From contig JAUHZB010000008.1 in assembly GCA_030426125.1 (NCBI GenBank), forward strand, positions 1 to 35,728: a stretch of 35,728 bases of DNA. Reading direction: 5' to 3'. Source of the stretch: a bacterium. Lineage in GTDB: Bacteria; Patescibacteriota; Saccharimonadia; Saccharimonadales; AWTP1-31. The position numbers and the translations under genes are program-made. Positions 24,856-32,849 of the stretch are shown piece by piece. The notes under the pieces are model-generated. The model had not been told where the DNA came from. It searched no databases and was given only the letters and a program-made list of their open reading frames with translations. Numbering within the stretch: position 1 is the stretch's first letter; each line of letters opens with the position of its first letter.

Positions 24856-25950
24856 CTAAATTCGAGCTAGTAAATTAAGAATGCCAGGGTTTGCGTACAC
24901 TTTCTTCTGCCTGGGTAGAGTATCAATGCACTGTATTATATTCTTTTTTTCTAATGTATCTAAGTAGCGCCGCACCGTATTCGCAGGTATGTCGAGCCGT
25001 TTTGACACGAGACTGACAGTTAGATAAGGCTGAACAAAACAATATTCTAGAACCCGGAGCAACCCAAGATGAGCTACCTCATCTTGAATTTGTGTACGAT
25101 ACTTTTTGTACAGAGCATCAATGTCTCTTGCAACTCTAAGTGATAAGATTGCTTGAGTTTCTATACCTTTTAGGTAGTACATAATCCACTGATACCAGTC
25201 CTGTTTTGTATCAACTTTATGGAGAGCATTTATATACGATTGCTTACTTTTGTCGAAATAACCGCTAGGATATAACATCGGAGCGCGCAGTTGTTTAGTT
25301 TTCAGTAAATAGAGCGTTATGAGTAACCTTCCTGTTCTGCCGTTACCATCATTAAAAGGGTGAATAGCTTCAAATCTATGGTGAATTACAGCACTCTTTA
25401 TTAGATGAGGCAATATCGTATCATTTGTCCCAATAAACTTTTCTAATTCATCCATGAGTTGCGGAACATGTATTGCATCAGGCGGTATGTAGCGTGCATC
25501 ACCTCGCCCAGTACCATCTTTGCCAATCCACACTTCACCTACTCTATATGCACCGGGAGTTTTAGACTGTCCTCTAACACCACTCATTAAAGTCTTATGG
25601 ACTTGCCGCACTATTAATTGATTTAAGGGACGTCTTTCTATAGAACCTGCACCTTTCTCAAGGGCAATCTGGTAGTTCACTATTTCGGCTACATCATCAA
25701 CTTTTTCTGGATCTGTGACCAATTCTGATCTATAGACATCTTCCATAGATGCTTGTGTGCCCTCAAGACGAGAGCTTGACTCGGCTTCTTTACCGAGAAG
25801 TGGCCTCATAAGAAGATTAGGGTTATGTAGTAAAGAAACTGCCTCGTTCAAACCGCTCAGTGCTCCTTGAGCGTTTGCTAATTGTATGGCAAGATCTTTA
25901 GTCCATATTTCACTTAAATCTGGTGGAAAATTATGTTCTAGTAAACTCAT
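24856..25950 (-). CDS. Fic-family AMP-transferase with C-terminal winged helix
   Basis: 364 residues from ATG 25950, chosen because GGGAGG lies five bases upstream; a start at 25992 would add 14 residues. N-terminal SSRLEG (S59, E63) is the inhibitory [S/T]xxxE(G/N) helix of class II Fic proteins. The active site HPFNDGNGRTGR runs 197-208 complete. The last ~80 residues form a winged helix (SKRLDIPANTVRRYLDTLE). It transfers AMP to an unknown protein or to itself and may bind DNA. Neighbour downstream is the small membrane protein. Confidence 0.9.
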   Translation of the reverse strand: MSLLEHNFPPDLSEIWTKDLAIQLANAQGALSGLNEAVSLLHNPNLLMRPLLGKEAESSSRLEGTQASMEDVYRSELVTDPEKVDDVAEIVNYQIALEKGAGSIERRPLNQLIVRQVHKTLMSGVRGQSKTPGAYRVGEVWIGKDGTGRGDARYIPPDAIHVPQLMDELEKFIGTNDTILPHLIKSAVIHHRFEAIHPFNDGNGRTGRLLITLYLLKTKQLRAPMLYPSGYFDKSKQSYINALHKVDTKQDWYQWIMYYLKGIETQAILSLRVARDIDALYKKYRTQIQDEVAHLGLLRVLEYCFVQPYLTVSLVSKRLDIPANTVRRYLDTLEKKNIIQCIDTLPRQKKVYANPGILNLLARI

Positions 25951-25992
25951 AATCCTCCCAATAATAGCAAAAATTGGTAAGTTAGTCAACAC

Positions 25993-26122
25993 ACCGTACC
26001 ACAGCTGGTGCGGTCATTATTGTGGTGGAGGAATAAATTATACAAACGGCTCTACTTTCCGTAGGTCTCGAATTATACATACCGAACAAACCCGTCAAGG
26101 TAGTACGAGTCTCCACCTTGAC
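25993..26122 (+). promoter_or_regulatory. Leader with two hairpins before the DUF7249-like gene
   Basis: Hairpin one: ACCGTACCA (25993-26001) with TGGTGCGGT (26006-26014), loop CAGC. Hairpin two: GTCAAGGT (26094-26101) with ACCTTGAC (26115-26122), loop 13 bases. No poly-T follows either, so not simple terminators. They lie in the 230-base gap between the Fic gene and the gene at 26181 and may be a regulated leader. A TATACA hexamer at about 26075 lies before hairpin two. Confidence 0.4.
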
Positions 26123-26180
26123 AGCTTTGCCCTGCGGCCTTGTTGAGTAACCTCCGTTACAAAAAGTAAAGGAGGAAGAA

Positions 26181-26450
26181 ATGCCAGAAGCAAACAAATA
26201 TAACGGGTGGAGTAATCGTGAGACGTGGGTTGTCAACCTATGGCTAACCAACGATCAGGCAAGTTACTATCTAATGCTTGAAGCGCTTAAGCACTCAGAC
26301 AGTGACTATACCTGTGCTGAATGGCTACAAGAACGGTTGCGTGATCAGCTGGATGAAGAAGCTGGTACTGCGAGCATGTGGTCAGACTTACTCAGCACCG
26401 CATTCTACCGCGTTGACTGGGTCGAGGTTATCGAGTGTAACCGCGAGTAG
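26181..26450 (+). CDS. DUF7249-like small protein of mobile elements
   Basis: 89 residues, acidic. Starts with NKYNGWSNRETWVVNLWLTND, the YNGW.NRETW..NLW pattern common in phage and plasmid proteins. AAAGGAGG stands five bases before the ATG. Function unknown. Its presence supports the view that this stretch is a mobile element. Confidence 0.7.
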   Translation: MPEANKYNGWSNRETWVVNLWLTNDQASYYLMLEALKHSDSDYTCAEWLQERLRDQLDEEAGTASMWSDLLSTAFYRVDWVEVIECNRE

Positions 26451-26486
26451 TCTCTGGTCCTGAGTAGGACACTAAACTGCTTTCAA

Positions 26487-27218
26487 CTACATATCGAGAG
26501 AGCTCTGGGCAACAATATTTATATCAGACACATCGATATACTCATCGTCCATTTTCTTTTCAATATACCTATTCAGCGAGGCTACTGTTGTGCTACTCGA
26601 AACCAATATGATTACATTTGGGTATGAATAACCCTCTAGCCATCCCTCATCTTCATAATGTTTAAAATATAGATCGATCCGCTTTTTAATAATGAAATTC
26701 ATAGTATGTTCACTAAAGATATCAATTATGTACGCTTCTGGCTGTGTACTGTCAGGATTAATTCTCTGTAGATAGAGATCGGGTAGTGATTCTGGGAAGT
26801 AGTCATAACCAGCTAACTCAGTTTTAGTAAATATGTTGAAAGTATTAGGATATGCTTTTGTTATATCCAAATACATACGCATAATGTTGAGGTTATGATT
26901 AATAAAAGCTTGGCCTAAACTTCTGTCCTTATACCTCGTATGCAATACCTGTTTATTAATGTCTGGCTCTTCTCTGAGCCGCTTTATGGCTTGCGGGGTT
27001 AAATGATAGCTGGCTGGCTTTCTATCTATCTTATAGGTCTTACTGTAGCGTCTCGTGACGTAACCGTTCTTCATCAAAATATTTAACGTATTCTGAATAG
27101 TCCACTTTAGCACCCCTCTATATTCTGCTAGTAGACTTGGCGTAACAAATCGAAATAGGTAGATAATTTTCAGTAATTGTAGTTGTTTAGCGTTTAGTTT
27201 CGGTTCAGGCTTTTTCAT
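26487..27218 (-). CDS. Replication-relaxation-family winged-helix protein
   Basis: 243 residues. An N-terminal winged helix (8-75: LLKIIYLFRFVTPSLLAEY, IQNTLNILMKNGYVTRRY) is followed by a domain with PDLYLQ and IDIFSEHTM; this matches the replication-relaxation family on plasmids and integrative elements, which resembles a relaxase-like or regulatory role. Isolated and divergent from the recombinase operon. It may control element replication or transcription. Confidence 0.7.
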   Translation of the reverse strand: MKKPEPKLNAKQLQLLKIIYLFRFVTPSLLAEYRGVLKWTIQNTLNILMKNGYVTRRYSKTYKIDRKPASYHLTPQAIKRLREEPDINKQVLHTRYKDRSLGQAFINHNLNIMRMYLDITKAYPNTFNIFTKTELAGYDYFPESLPDLYLQRINPDSTQPEAYIIDIFSEHTMNFIIKKRIDLYFKHYEDEGWLEGYSYPNVIILVSSSTTVASLNRYIEKKMDDEYIDVSDINIVAQSSLDM

Positions 27219-27383
27219 AACTTATCATTCACATATAGACTTTCTGCCCCACCGCTGGTTTTATTTTATCTCTATATACATAGTATATAAGAAGGAGAAT
27301 ATATATTAGCGTATATATCTGTTAATAACTATATATTAATTAGTTTTCCATGACTAATATAATAATACAACAAGATTGTCTTG

Positions 27384-27427
27384 AACTATTCATTCAAGCA
27401 TAGTAAACTATTCATATAGGAATAGTT
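27384..27427. promoter_or_regulatory. Repeated AACTATTC sites before the recombinase operon
   Basis: AACTATTCAT occurs at 27384-27393 and 27406-27415, exactly 22 bases (two helix turns) apart. The second copy forms a perfect inverted repeat with GAATAGTT (27420-27427), spacer ATATAG. The site lies in an AT-rich 222-base gap, just before the 46-residue ORF. Likely operator of a regulator or a recombinase binding site. Confidence 0.5.
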
Positions 27428-27440
27428 ATATGAGGGCATT

Positions 27441-27581
27441 ATGGCTAGAACAAAGGGAACAAAAAATAAACCACCAATCCCACCAAAAGAGGTGTTAATC
27501 CCCGAGGATGAAAAGTTAGCAATACTAGCAGACCTGTTGTTAGAGCTGGTAGCAGAGGAGATGAAATGTCAGACTCCTTGA
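27441..27581 (+). CDS. Small protein, 46 residues, upstream of and overlapping the recombinase
   Basis: ATG 27441 with GAGGG four bases before it. Sequence: basic, Pro-rich start (ARTKGTKNKPPIPPK) then an acidic helix (DEKLAILADLLLELVAEE). It overlaps the recombinase start by 16 bases, so translation is probably coupled. Small ORFs in this position often encode recombination helpers or regulators; nothing proves it here. Confidence 0.55.
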   Translation: MARTKGTKNKPPIPPKEVLIPEDEKLAILADLLLELVAEEMKCQTP

Positions 27582-29350
27582 CAGCTAAGAATGCAGTTGC
27601 TGCTATCCGTGTCTCGACTACCAAACAAGGTACTAATGGTGACTCACCAGAAGCTCAAAAAGAGCAAATAGAACGCTTTGCTGAAACTAAAGGTATAGTC
27701 ATCAAGAAGTATTTCGTATTCTTAGAGTCTGCCAGCAAAGCCCAACAACCAATGCAAGAAGCAATTGATTACTGTAAAGTTCCGAAGAATAAAGTCGAAC
27801 TTTTTATTATCAAGTCTATTGATAGATTTACCCGTGGCGGTTCCTTGTCCTACGATCTACTTAAGAATCAGCTAGACGCCTGCCAGGTCAGCCTAGTTGA
27901 TATATATGGTGTCATTAGCGCTACTCAGGTTAATACTATGGAGCACCTAGGCTTAGAGTATAGGTGGAGTATTTACTCCCCTAGTAAAAAGTCTGAAATC
28001 TTAGAGGCCGAACGATCAAAAGATGAGCTAAGGGATATTATGAGCCGTATGATTGGCGCAGAAGTGCGTTACACCCGTATGGGTTACTGGATGCGACGTC
28101 CGCCCTATGGCTACACGAGTGAAAAAATTGATACCCAAAACGGTAAGCGAACAATTCTACGTCCACATCCTGAGGAATCAAAATACATTATTAAAATGTT
28201 TGAGCTTAGAGCTACTGGGAGATATACCGATAGAGAGATAGTCGAGAAGATTAATGCTATGGGTTATAGTTCACGAATTAAATATGTTTATACTAAGCCT
28301 AATAAGACCAAGCCAATGAAACAACGTGGCGGAACGTTGATGAACGACCGTCAGCTATGGCGCCTAATGCGCAATCCAATCTATGCAGGCGTTAATGTAG
28401 AAAAGTGGACAGATAACGAACCCGTGAAGTGCATGTTTGAAGGCTTGGTTTCTATTGATTTATTCAATAGAGCCAACAAAGGTAAACGAACGATTGTTGA
28501 ACATGCTAATAGCCGGATATCTATCTATGACAAGCAACCGCCTGAGCACTTAACAAATAAGGGCAAGCGTAGTGCAGATTTCCCATACAAGAAATTTGTT
28601 ATGTGCCCACAGTGTAATAAGCCATTGCTTGGTAGCGCATCAAGAGGTAAAAGTGGAAAGTACTATCCTGCCTATCATTGTAATAAGCGTGGTCATAACT
28701 TCAGAGTTAGTAAACAAGACTTAGAGACCAGAGTTAATGAGTTTATTGGAGATCTTCAAATATCCCCTGAAAAATTAGATACGTTATTTAAGGCCATAGA
28801 TGCCTCATGGGAGAAAATGAACGCTGAGTACCAAGTTAGTTTAAATAGCTTTGATGAGCGTATTCAAGCGCTTGAGAATGAAGCTACGATAACGGTCGGT
28901 AAACTAAAGGTGCTCAGTAGTGATACTGCAATTAAATACATGGAGGAGGATCTCTTGAAGATAGAGAAAGAGATTAATAACTTAAAGCAACAAAAGGAAG
29001 CTATGAAGAACAAGAAACCGCTTGATATTGGCAAAGCTAAAGCTCGGATCAAATACTTCGTCGAACACCTTGATGAATTACTCAAAAAACAGATTGACCC
29101 TATCAAAAAAGCTCAGTTTTTTGGAGTAATATTCAACCAAGTCCCAACCTACGAGGATATAAAAAGTCGAACACAAAAAACACCCCAATTTTCAGGGGTG
29201 AATTCGTTATTTACTCTCGCAAATGTAAATAATTCTCTTTTGGTGACCCCGGCGGGATTCGAACCCGCGATCTTCTGGATGAGAACCAGATATCCTGAAC
29301 CGCTAGACGACGGGGCCACAGCAATGGAATATTATACCCTATATCTATAA
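27566..29350 (+). CDS. Large serine recombinase (integrase), tail reads antisense through tRNA-Glu
   Basis: 594 residues. Resolvase domain: AAIRVSTTKQ with catalytic S17, then FIIKSIDRFTRG. The Recombinase domain (about 175-330) is followed by a zinc ribbon (C347, C350, then HCNKRGH) and a coiled coil (about 400-475). It integrates or excises an element by double-strand exchange. Residues after about 520 look non-native: the frame runs through the terminator and the tRNA-Glu on the other strand (29241-29317) and stops 33 bases later. The natural end was probably changed by integration. It marks the right end of an element. Confidence 0.88.
   Translation: MSDSLTAKNAVAAIRVSTTKQGTNGDSPEAQKEQIERFAETKGIVIKKYFVFLESASKAQQPMQEAIDYCKVPKNKVELFIIKSIDRFTRGGSLSYDLLKNQLDACQVSLVDIYGVISATQVNTMEHLGLEYRWSIYSPSKKSEILEAERSKDELRDIMSRMIGAEVRYTRMGYWMRRPPYGYTSEKIDTQNGKRTILRPHPEESKYIIKMFELRATGRYTDREIVEKINAMGYSSRIKYVYTKPNKTKPMKQRGGTLMNDRQLWRLMRNPIYAGVNVEKWTDNEPVKCMFEGLVSIDLFNRANKGKRTIVEHANSRISIYDKQPPEHLTNKGKRSADFPYKKFVMCPQCNKPLLGSASRGKSGKYYPAYHCNKRGHNFRVSKQDLETRVNEFIGDLQISPEKLDTLFKAIDASWEKMNAEYQVSLNSFDERIQALENEATITVGKLKVLSSDTAIKYMEEDLLKIEKEINNLKQQKEAMKNKKPLDIGKAKARIKYFVEHLDELLKKQIDPIKKAQFFGVIFNQVPTYEDIKSRTQKTPQFSGVNSLFTLANVNNSLLVTPAGFEPAIFWMRTRYPEPLDDGATAMEYYTLYL
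29175..29200 (-). terminator. Rho-independent terminator of tRNA-Glu
   Basis: On the minus strand CACCCC (29200-29195) pairs with GGGGTG (29186-29181) across an eight-base loop and is followed by six T. It lies 40 bases after the tRNA's CCA, inside the recombinase reading frame of the other strand. Confidence 0.75.
29241..29317 (-). tRNA. tRNA-Glu (anticodon CTC), CCA encoded
   Basis: Minus strand. Acceptor GGCCCCG pairs with CGGGGTC (one G-U pair); discriminator A then CCA at 29243-29241. Anticodon stem TCTGG/CCAGA encloses TTCTCAT, giving CTC for GAG codons. The T arm GCGGG-TTCGAAT-CCCGC is perfect. A TATAAT 13 bases upstream and a terminator downstream complete the unit. Its 3' half is a usual integration target, and a serine recombinase sits there. 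Confidence 0.95.
29331..29336 (-). promoter_or_regulatory. -10 of tRNA-Glu
   Basis: Minus-strand TATAAT (plus ATTATA) lies 13 bases before the tRNA 5' end. No good -35 is visible upstream. Confidence 0.55.
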
Positions 29351-29422
29351 ATATCTGGTAGTTTAGTTATATCGTTTATGGTAACATTACAGTAGTAAAA
29401 GCATAATAATCGCAGGGACTTA

Positions 29423-30718
29423 ATGATCGTTTGGATAATTATTATTGGTGGACTAATAAGTATCTCGCTAGCTACTTACTTAAAATTCCAAGCAGCTAAG
29501 AAAACTGAACTGTCTCCAGCAGAAGAAGCAACTAGCGGTCAAAAATCTAGCTCATCTACAGTCCTAGAAGCCGTTTCTGACGGAGTAGTAATCCTAGACA
29601 ACAAGGGTGTCATAAAGATGATCAACCCAGCTGCCTGCGCCTTGTCTGGCTGGCAGCAAAAGGATGCTATTGGCATCGATCATCGCTCTGTATTTAAACT
29701 AAGTAACGAAAAGGGTAAACCTTACGAAGACAGTGACAACCCGCTAAGTCGAACACTAGCTGACGGTAAAACCCATCGGGACAGCAATGCCATCCTAACT
29801 GAAAACGGTAGTAACAAAAGCATCGTACTAAGTATGAGTGTATCGCCGCTATTCGATAGTGAGCAAGAAATTAATGGAGCAATTGGCATACTTCGGGATA
29901 TTAGCCAAGAAAAACAAGCTGAAAAACAAAGAGCCGAGTTTATTAGTACCGCCTCTCACGAGATGCGAACACCAGTAGCCTCGATCGAAGGTTACCTGGC
30001 ATTAGCTATGAACCCAAAAGTTAGCAGTATTGATGACAAAGCCAGGAGCTATCTTGTAAAAGCCCACGCTGCCACCCAGCACCTCGGCAGCCTATTCCAA
30101 GACCTACTAACCAGTGCCAAAGTAGAAGATGGGCGTTTAACTAATCATCCGAGTGTAGTAGAAATGAGCAGCTTTTTAACCAGCCTAACAGAAGATCTGA
30201 AATTCGTGGTCAAGAAAAACATAGCCGTCGAATTTGTGGTTGGTAATAATGGGGCACTAATTAAACCACAGGAAGACACTGGCAGTATTCGTGTTGTTCA
30301 GCCAATCTACAACATCTATGCTGACCCAGAGCGAATCAGGGAAGTCGTCACCAATCTTTTCGACAATGCAGTGAAGTACACTGAATCCGGTAAGATTACT
30401 ATCGGACTAACAGGCGATAACGATATAGTACAGCTATATATTAAAGACACTGGTAAAGGCATCCCTAGTAATGACATCCCACACCTGTTCCAAAAGTTTT
30501 ACCGAGTCGATAGTAGTGACACCCGAACCGAAAGTGGTACTGGACTTGGCTTGTTCATTACCCGAAAGATTATTGAAATGTACCGCGGTCGTATCTGGGT
30601 AGAAAGCAAAGTAGGCCAGGGTAGTACCTTCTACATTAATATCCCAAGACTCAACAACCAGCAAGCCGCAGAACTATCTGGAAATTCGACAACTAAAACC
30701 GTAAAACCAACCACATAG
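29423..30718 (+). CDS. PAS sensor histidine kinase
   Basis: 431 residues. One membrane helix (1-20), a PAS domain (about 46-160, DGVVILDNKGVIKMINPAA), then HisKA with FISTASHEMRTPVAS and H179, and HATPase with NLFDNAVKYT, DTGKGIP and GTGLGLF. It senses a signal at the membrane or in the cytosol through PAS and phosphorylates a response regulator, here surely the one at 30800. RBS AGGGA before ATG. The loop between HisKA and HATPase is long, perhaps lineage specific. Confidence 0.92.
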   Translation: MIVWIIIIGGLISISLATYLKFQAAKKTELSPAEEATSGQKSSSSTVLEAVSDGVVILDNKGVIKMINPAACALSGWQQKDAIGIDHRSVFKLSNEKGKPYEDSDNPLSRTLADGKTHRDSNAILTENGSNKSIVLSMSVSPLFDSEQEINGAIGILRDISQEKQAEKQRAEFISTASHEMRTPVASIEGYLALAMNPKVSSIDDKARSYLVKAHAATQHLGSLFQDLLTSAKVEDGRLTNHPSVVEMSSFLTSLTEDLKFVVKKNIAVEFVVGNNGALIKPQEDTGSIRVVQPIYNIYADPERIREVVTNLFDNAVKYTESGKITIGLTGDNDIVQLYIKDTGKGIPSNDIPHLFQKFYRVDSSDTRTESGTGLGLFITRKIIEMYRGRIWVESKVGQGSTFYINIPRLNNQQAAELSGNSTTKTVKPTT

Positions 30719-30799
30719 TAATCTTGGCTGGAATATTCATTAATAGATCAAACATGATACAATATTAAAAACATTAAGCATAAGAGGAACTACAGAACA

Positions 30800-32089
30800 A
30801 TGGCCAAAATCATGCTAGTCGAAGACGACAATAACCTAAGAGAAATTTATGGGGCAAGACTGCTTGCTGAAGGTTATGAGATTGTCTCCGCTAAAGACGG
30901 CGAAGAAGCCTTAGCCATGGCAGTAAAAGAAAAGCCAGATCTAATTATTAGCGACATTATGATGCCTAAAATCAGTGGCTTTGACATGCTAGATATCCTT
31001 AGAACTACTGCAGAAACAAAAAATACTAAAGTCATTATGATGACCGCCTTAAGTCAGTCTGAAGATAAAGACCGAGCCGGTAAACTAGGAGCCGACAGAT
31101 ACCTTGTAAAATCTCAGGTAACCCTAGAAGACGTGGCTAAAGCAGCCCAAGAAGTGCTAGCCGGCACACCAGCCAGCCCAGCACCTGCAGCGCCAGCTGA
31201 TCCAGCTGCTGCACCAACTCCAACGCCTGCCGCTGAACCAGCAACGACTCCAGCACCTGCAGCACCAGCCACTCCAACTCCGACAGCAACACCAGAGCCA
31301 GCAACTAGTGATTCAGTTACTCCTGCAACACCTGCTGCTACTCCAGCCACACCGGCACCCACGCCAGCTGAGCCAGCTGCAACACCTGCTACACCGGCAC
31401 CAACTCCAACCGAACCAACAACGCCAGCACCAGCTCCAACGCCTGCCGCTGAACCAGCAGCGCCAGCCACTCCAACTCCGACAGCAACACCAGAGCCAGC
31501 AACAAGTGATTCAGCTACACCTACTACAGCACCCACACCGACTGAGCCAGCTGCAGCAACCCCAGCTCCAGCCACTCCGGCACCCACACCAGCTGAGCCA
31601 GCTGCAACACCTGCTACACCGGCACCCACACCAACTGAGCCAACAACGCCAGCACCAGCTCCAACGCCTGCCTCAGAACCAGCAGCGACTCCAGCACCTG
31701 CAGCGCCAGCAAACGAATCCTCAACTGAGAATAAAAAAGTACTAGAAGATGCTATGGCTAAATTATCTAGTAATACTACTGCACCCGAACCTAAATCTGA
31801 AGAAGGCAAATCTAGTACCATTCGACCCGGAGAACATCCACCAACTTCAGTGCATACTAAAGTCATTAAGCCAATTAACGACTTATCTAAACAAGAAGAC
31901 AACCTCCAAAAACTAATTGCTGAAGAAGAAAGTAAAGAGCAAGAACAAGCCGCAAATGCCCCAGCCAGTCCAGTGATTAGCGATATTACCGCCGCACCTG
32001 AAAAGCCAGCAGAGACCCAGACACCACAACCGACAACAACAGAACAAGACAGCAATCCTACACCACCAGCAGCAGCGCCACAAGCTTAG
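30800..32089 (+). CDS. Response regulator with long Pro/Ala/Thr repeat tail
   Basis: 429 residues. REC domain 1-120: acidic pair D9/D10, phospho-acceptor D52 (SDIMMPK), T82 and K104. No DNA-binding domain follows. Residues 122-312 are almost only Pro, Ala, Thr and Glu, made of near-repeats (APTPAEPAATPATPAPTP), and the DNA shows copies at offsets of 225 and 198 bases. The last ~115 residues are acidic and again Pro-rich. The tail may act as a spacer or protein-binding arm. Preceded by TGATACAAT and an AGAGGA RBS; partner is the kinase just upstream. Confidence 0.85.
   Translation: MAKIMLVEDDNNLREIYGARLLAEGYEIVSAKDGEEALAMAVKEKPDLIISDIMMPKISGFDMLDILRTTAETKNTKVIMMTALSQSEDKDRAGKLGADRYLVKSQVTLEDVAKAAQEVLAGTPASPAPAAPADPAAAPTPTPAAEPATTPAPAAPATPTPTATPEPATSDSVTPATPAATPATPAPTPAEPAATPATPAPTPTEPTTPAPAPTPAAEPAAPATPTPTATPEPATSDSATPTTAPTPTEPAAATPAPATPAPTPAEPAATPATPAPTPTEPTTPAPAPTPASEPAATPAPAAPANESSTENKKVLEDAMAKLSSNTTAPEPKSEEGKSSTIRPGEHPPTSVHTKVIKPINDLSKQEDNLQKLIAEEESKEQEQAANAPASPVISDITAAPEKPAETQTPQPTTTEQDSNPTPPAAAPQA
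31271..31690 (+). repeat. In-frame imperfect repeats encoding the Pro/Ala/Thr tail
   Basis: A segment starting CCGGCACCCAC at 31352 recurs at 31577 (225 bases, 75 codons) with only a few changes over ~100 bases. A segment starting ACTCCAACTCCG at 31271 recurs at 31469 (198 bases, 66 codons). All offsets are multiples of three, so repeat number can change without a frameshift. It may vary between strains and may be misassembled. Confidence 0.75.
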
Positions 32090-32101
32090 TTTGTTTTAGG
32101 T

Positions 32102-32115
32102 TATAATATTGGTTA
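32102..32115 (+). promoter_or_regulatory. -10 directly before the pseudouridine synthase gene
   Basis: TATAAT 32102-32107 ends eight bases before ATG 32116; no RBS in between (ATTGGTTA). Confidence 0.5.
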
Positions 32116-32787
32116 ATGCGCATAAATAAATATATTGCTTTGTCTACTAAACTATCTAGGCGTAAGGCCGATCAAGCAGTAGCTGAAAAGCGAGTAAAAG
32201 TGAATGGTCAAGCTGCTTCAACCGGGCAAGAAGTAACAGACCAGGACAGCGTTACGCTAAACGGTCATAAAATATCCCCAGTCAAACAGCTAGTCACTAT
32301 TAAACTAAATAAACCTGTCGGTTACGTAGTTAGCCGCAACGGACAGGGAAGCCAAACCATCTATGATTTACTACCACGCCAATTTCATAAATTAAACCCA
32401 ATCGGTCGACTAGATAAAGATTCCTCCGGCTTGCTACTTCTAACTAACGATGGTGATTTAATTCAAGAGTTAACTCACCCGACTAAACAAAAGCAGAAGA
32501 TTTACTCGGTTGAACTAAATAAACCACTCAGGAGAACGGACAGACAAGCTATCGAACAGGGAGTTATACTGGAAGACGGCATTAGCAAGCTTCAGTTAAA
32601 TGAACTAAATAATATGAATGGCAGCACTAAAGGCCAAACCTGGCAGGTTAGCATGCATGAGGGACGCAATCGTCAGATACGGCGGACTTTTGAAAAACAA
32701 GGCTACCGGGTGACCAAGCTACACCGCCAACAAATGGGAAAGTATAAGCTAGCAAATATCAAAAGCGGACAATGGGAATATGTCTAG
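32116..32787 (+). CDS. RsuA/RluB/RluF-type pseudouridine synthase
   Basis: 223 residues. S4 RNA-binding domain 1-50 (MRINKYIALSTKLSRRKAD), then the synthase core with KLNKPVGYV and catalytic D100 in GRLDKDSSGLLLLTNDG. It converts uridine to pseudouridine in rRNA; whether in 16S or 23S cannot be told from this. Length fits the family. The start is set by ATG with a -10 element eight bases upstream. Confidence 0.88.
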   Translation: MRINKYIALSTKLSRRKADQAVAEKRVKVNGQAASTGQEVTDQDSVTLNGHKISPVKQLVTIKLNKPVGYVVSRNGQGSQTIYDLLPRQFHKLNPIGRLDKDSSGLLLLTNDGDLIQELTHPTKQKQKIYSVELNKPLRRTDRQAIEQGVILEDGISKLQLNELNNMNGSTKGQTWQVSMHEGRNRQIRRTFEKQGYRVTKLHRQQMGKYKLANIKSGQWEYV

Positions 32788-32833
32788 CAATATAATTCAA
32801 ATCGATTACTGACTAGCTAACAGATAGAAAATA

Positions 32834-32849
32834 TGGTAAAATATCTTTA
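32834..32849 (+). promoter_or_regulatory. Extended -10 directly before der
   Basis: TGG-TAAAAT (TAAAAT 32837-32842) ends seven bases before the der ATG at 32850; no RBS in the last seven bases (ATCTTTA). Confidence 0.5.

Noticed and set aside
25951-25992. Longer Fic start at 25992
   Set aside because: GGGAGG lies just before the inner ATG at 25950, and the added residues are not family-like.
31114-32055. 313-codon minus-strand ORF rich in Val/Gly/Ala
   Set aside because: It is the complement of the GC-rich Pro/Ala/Thr repeats of the response regulator; its composition follows from that and it has no RBS or domain.
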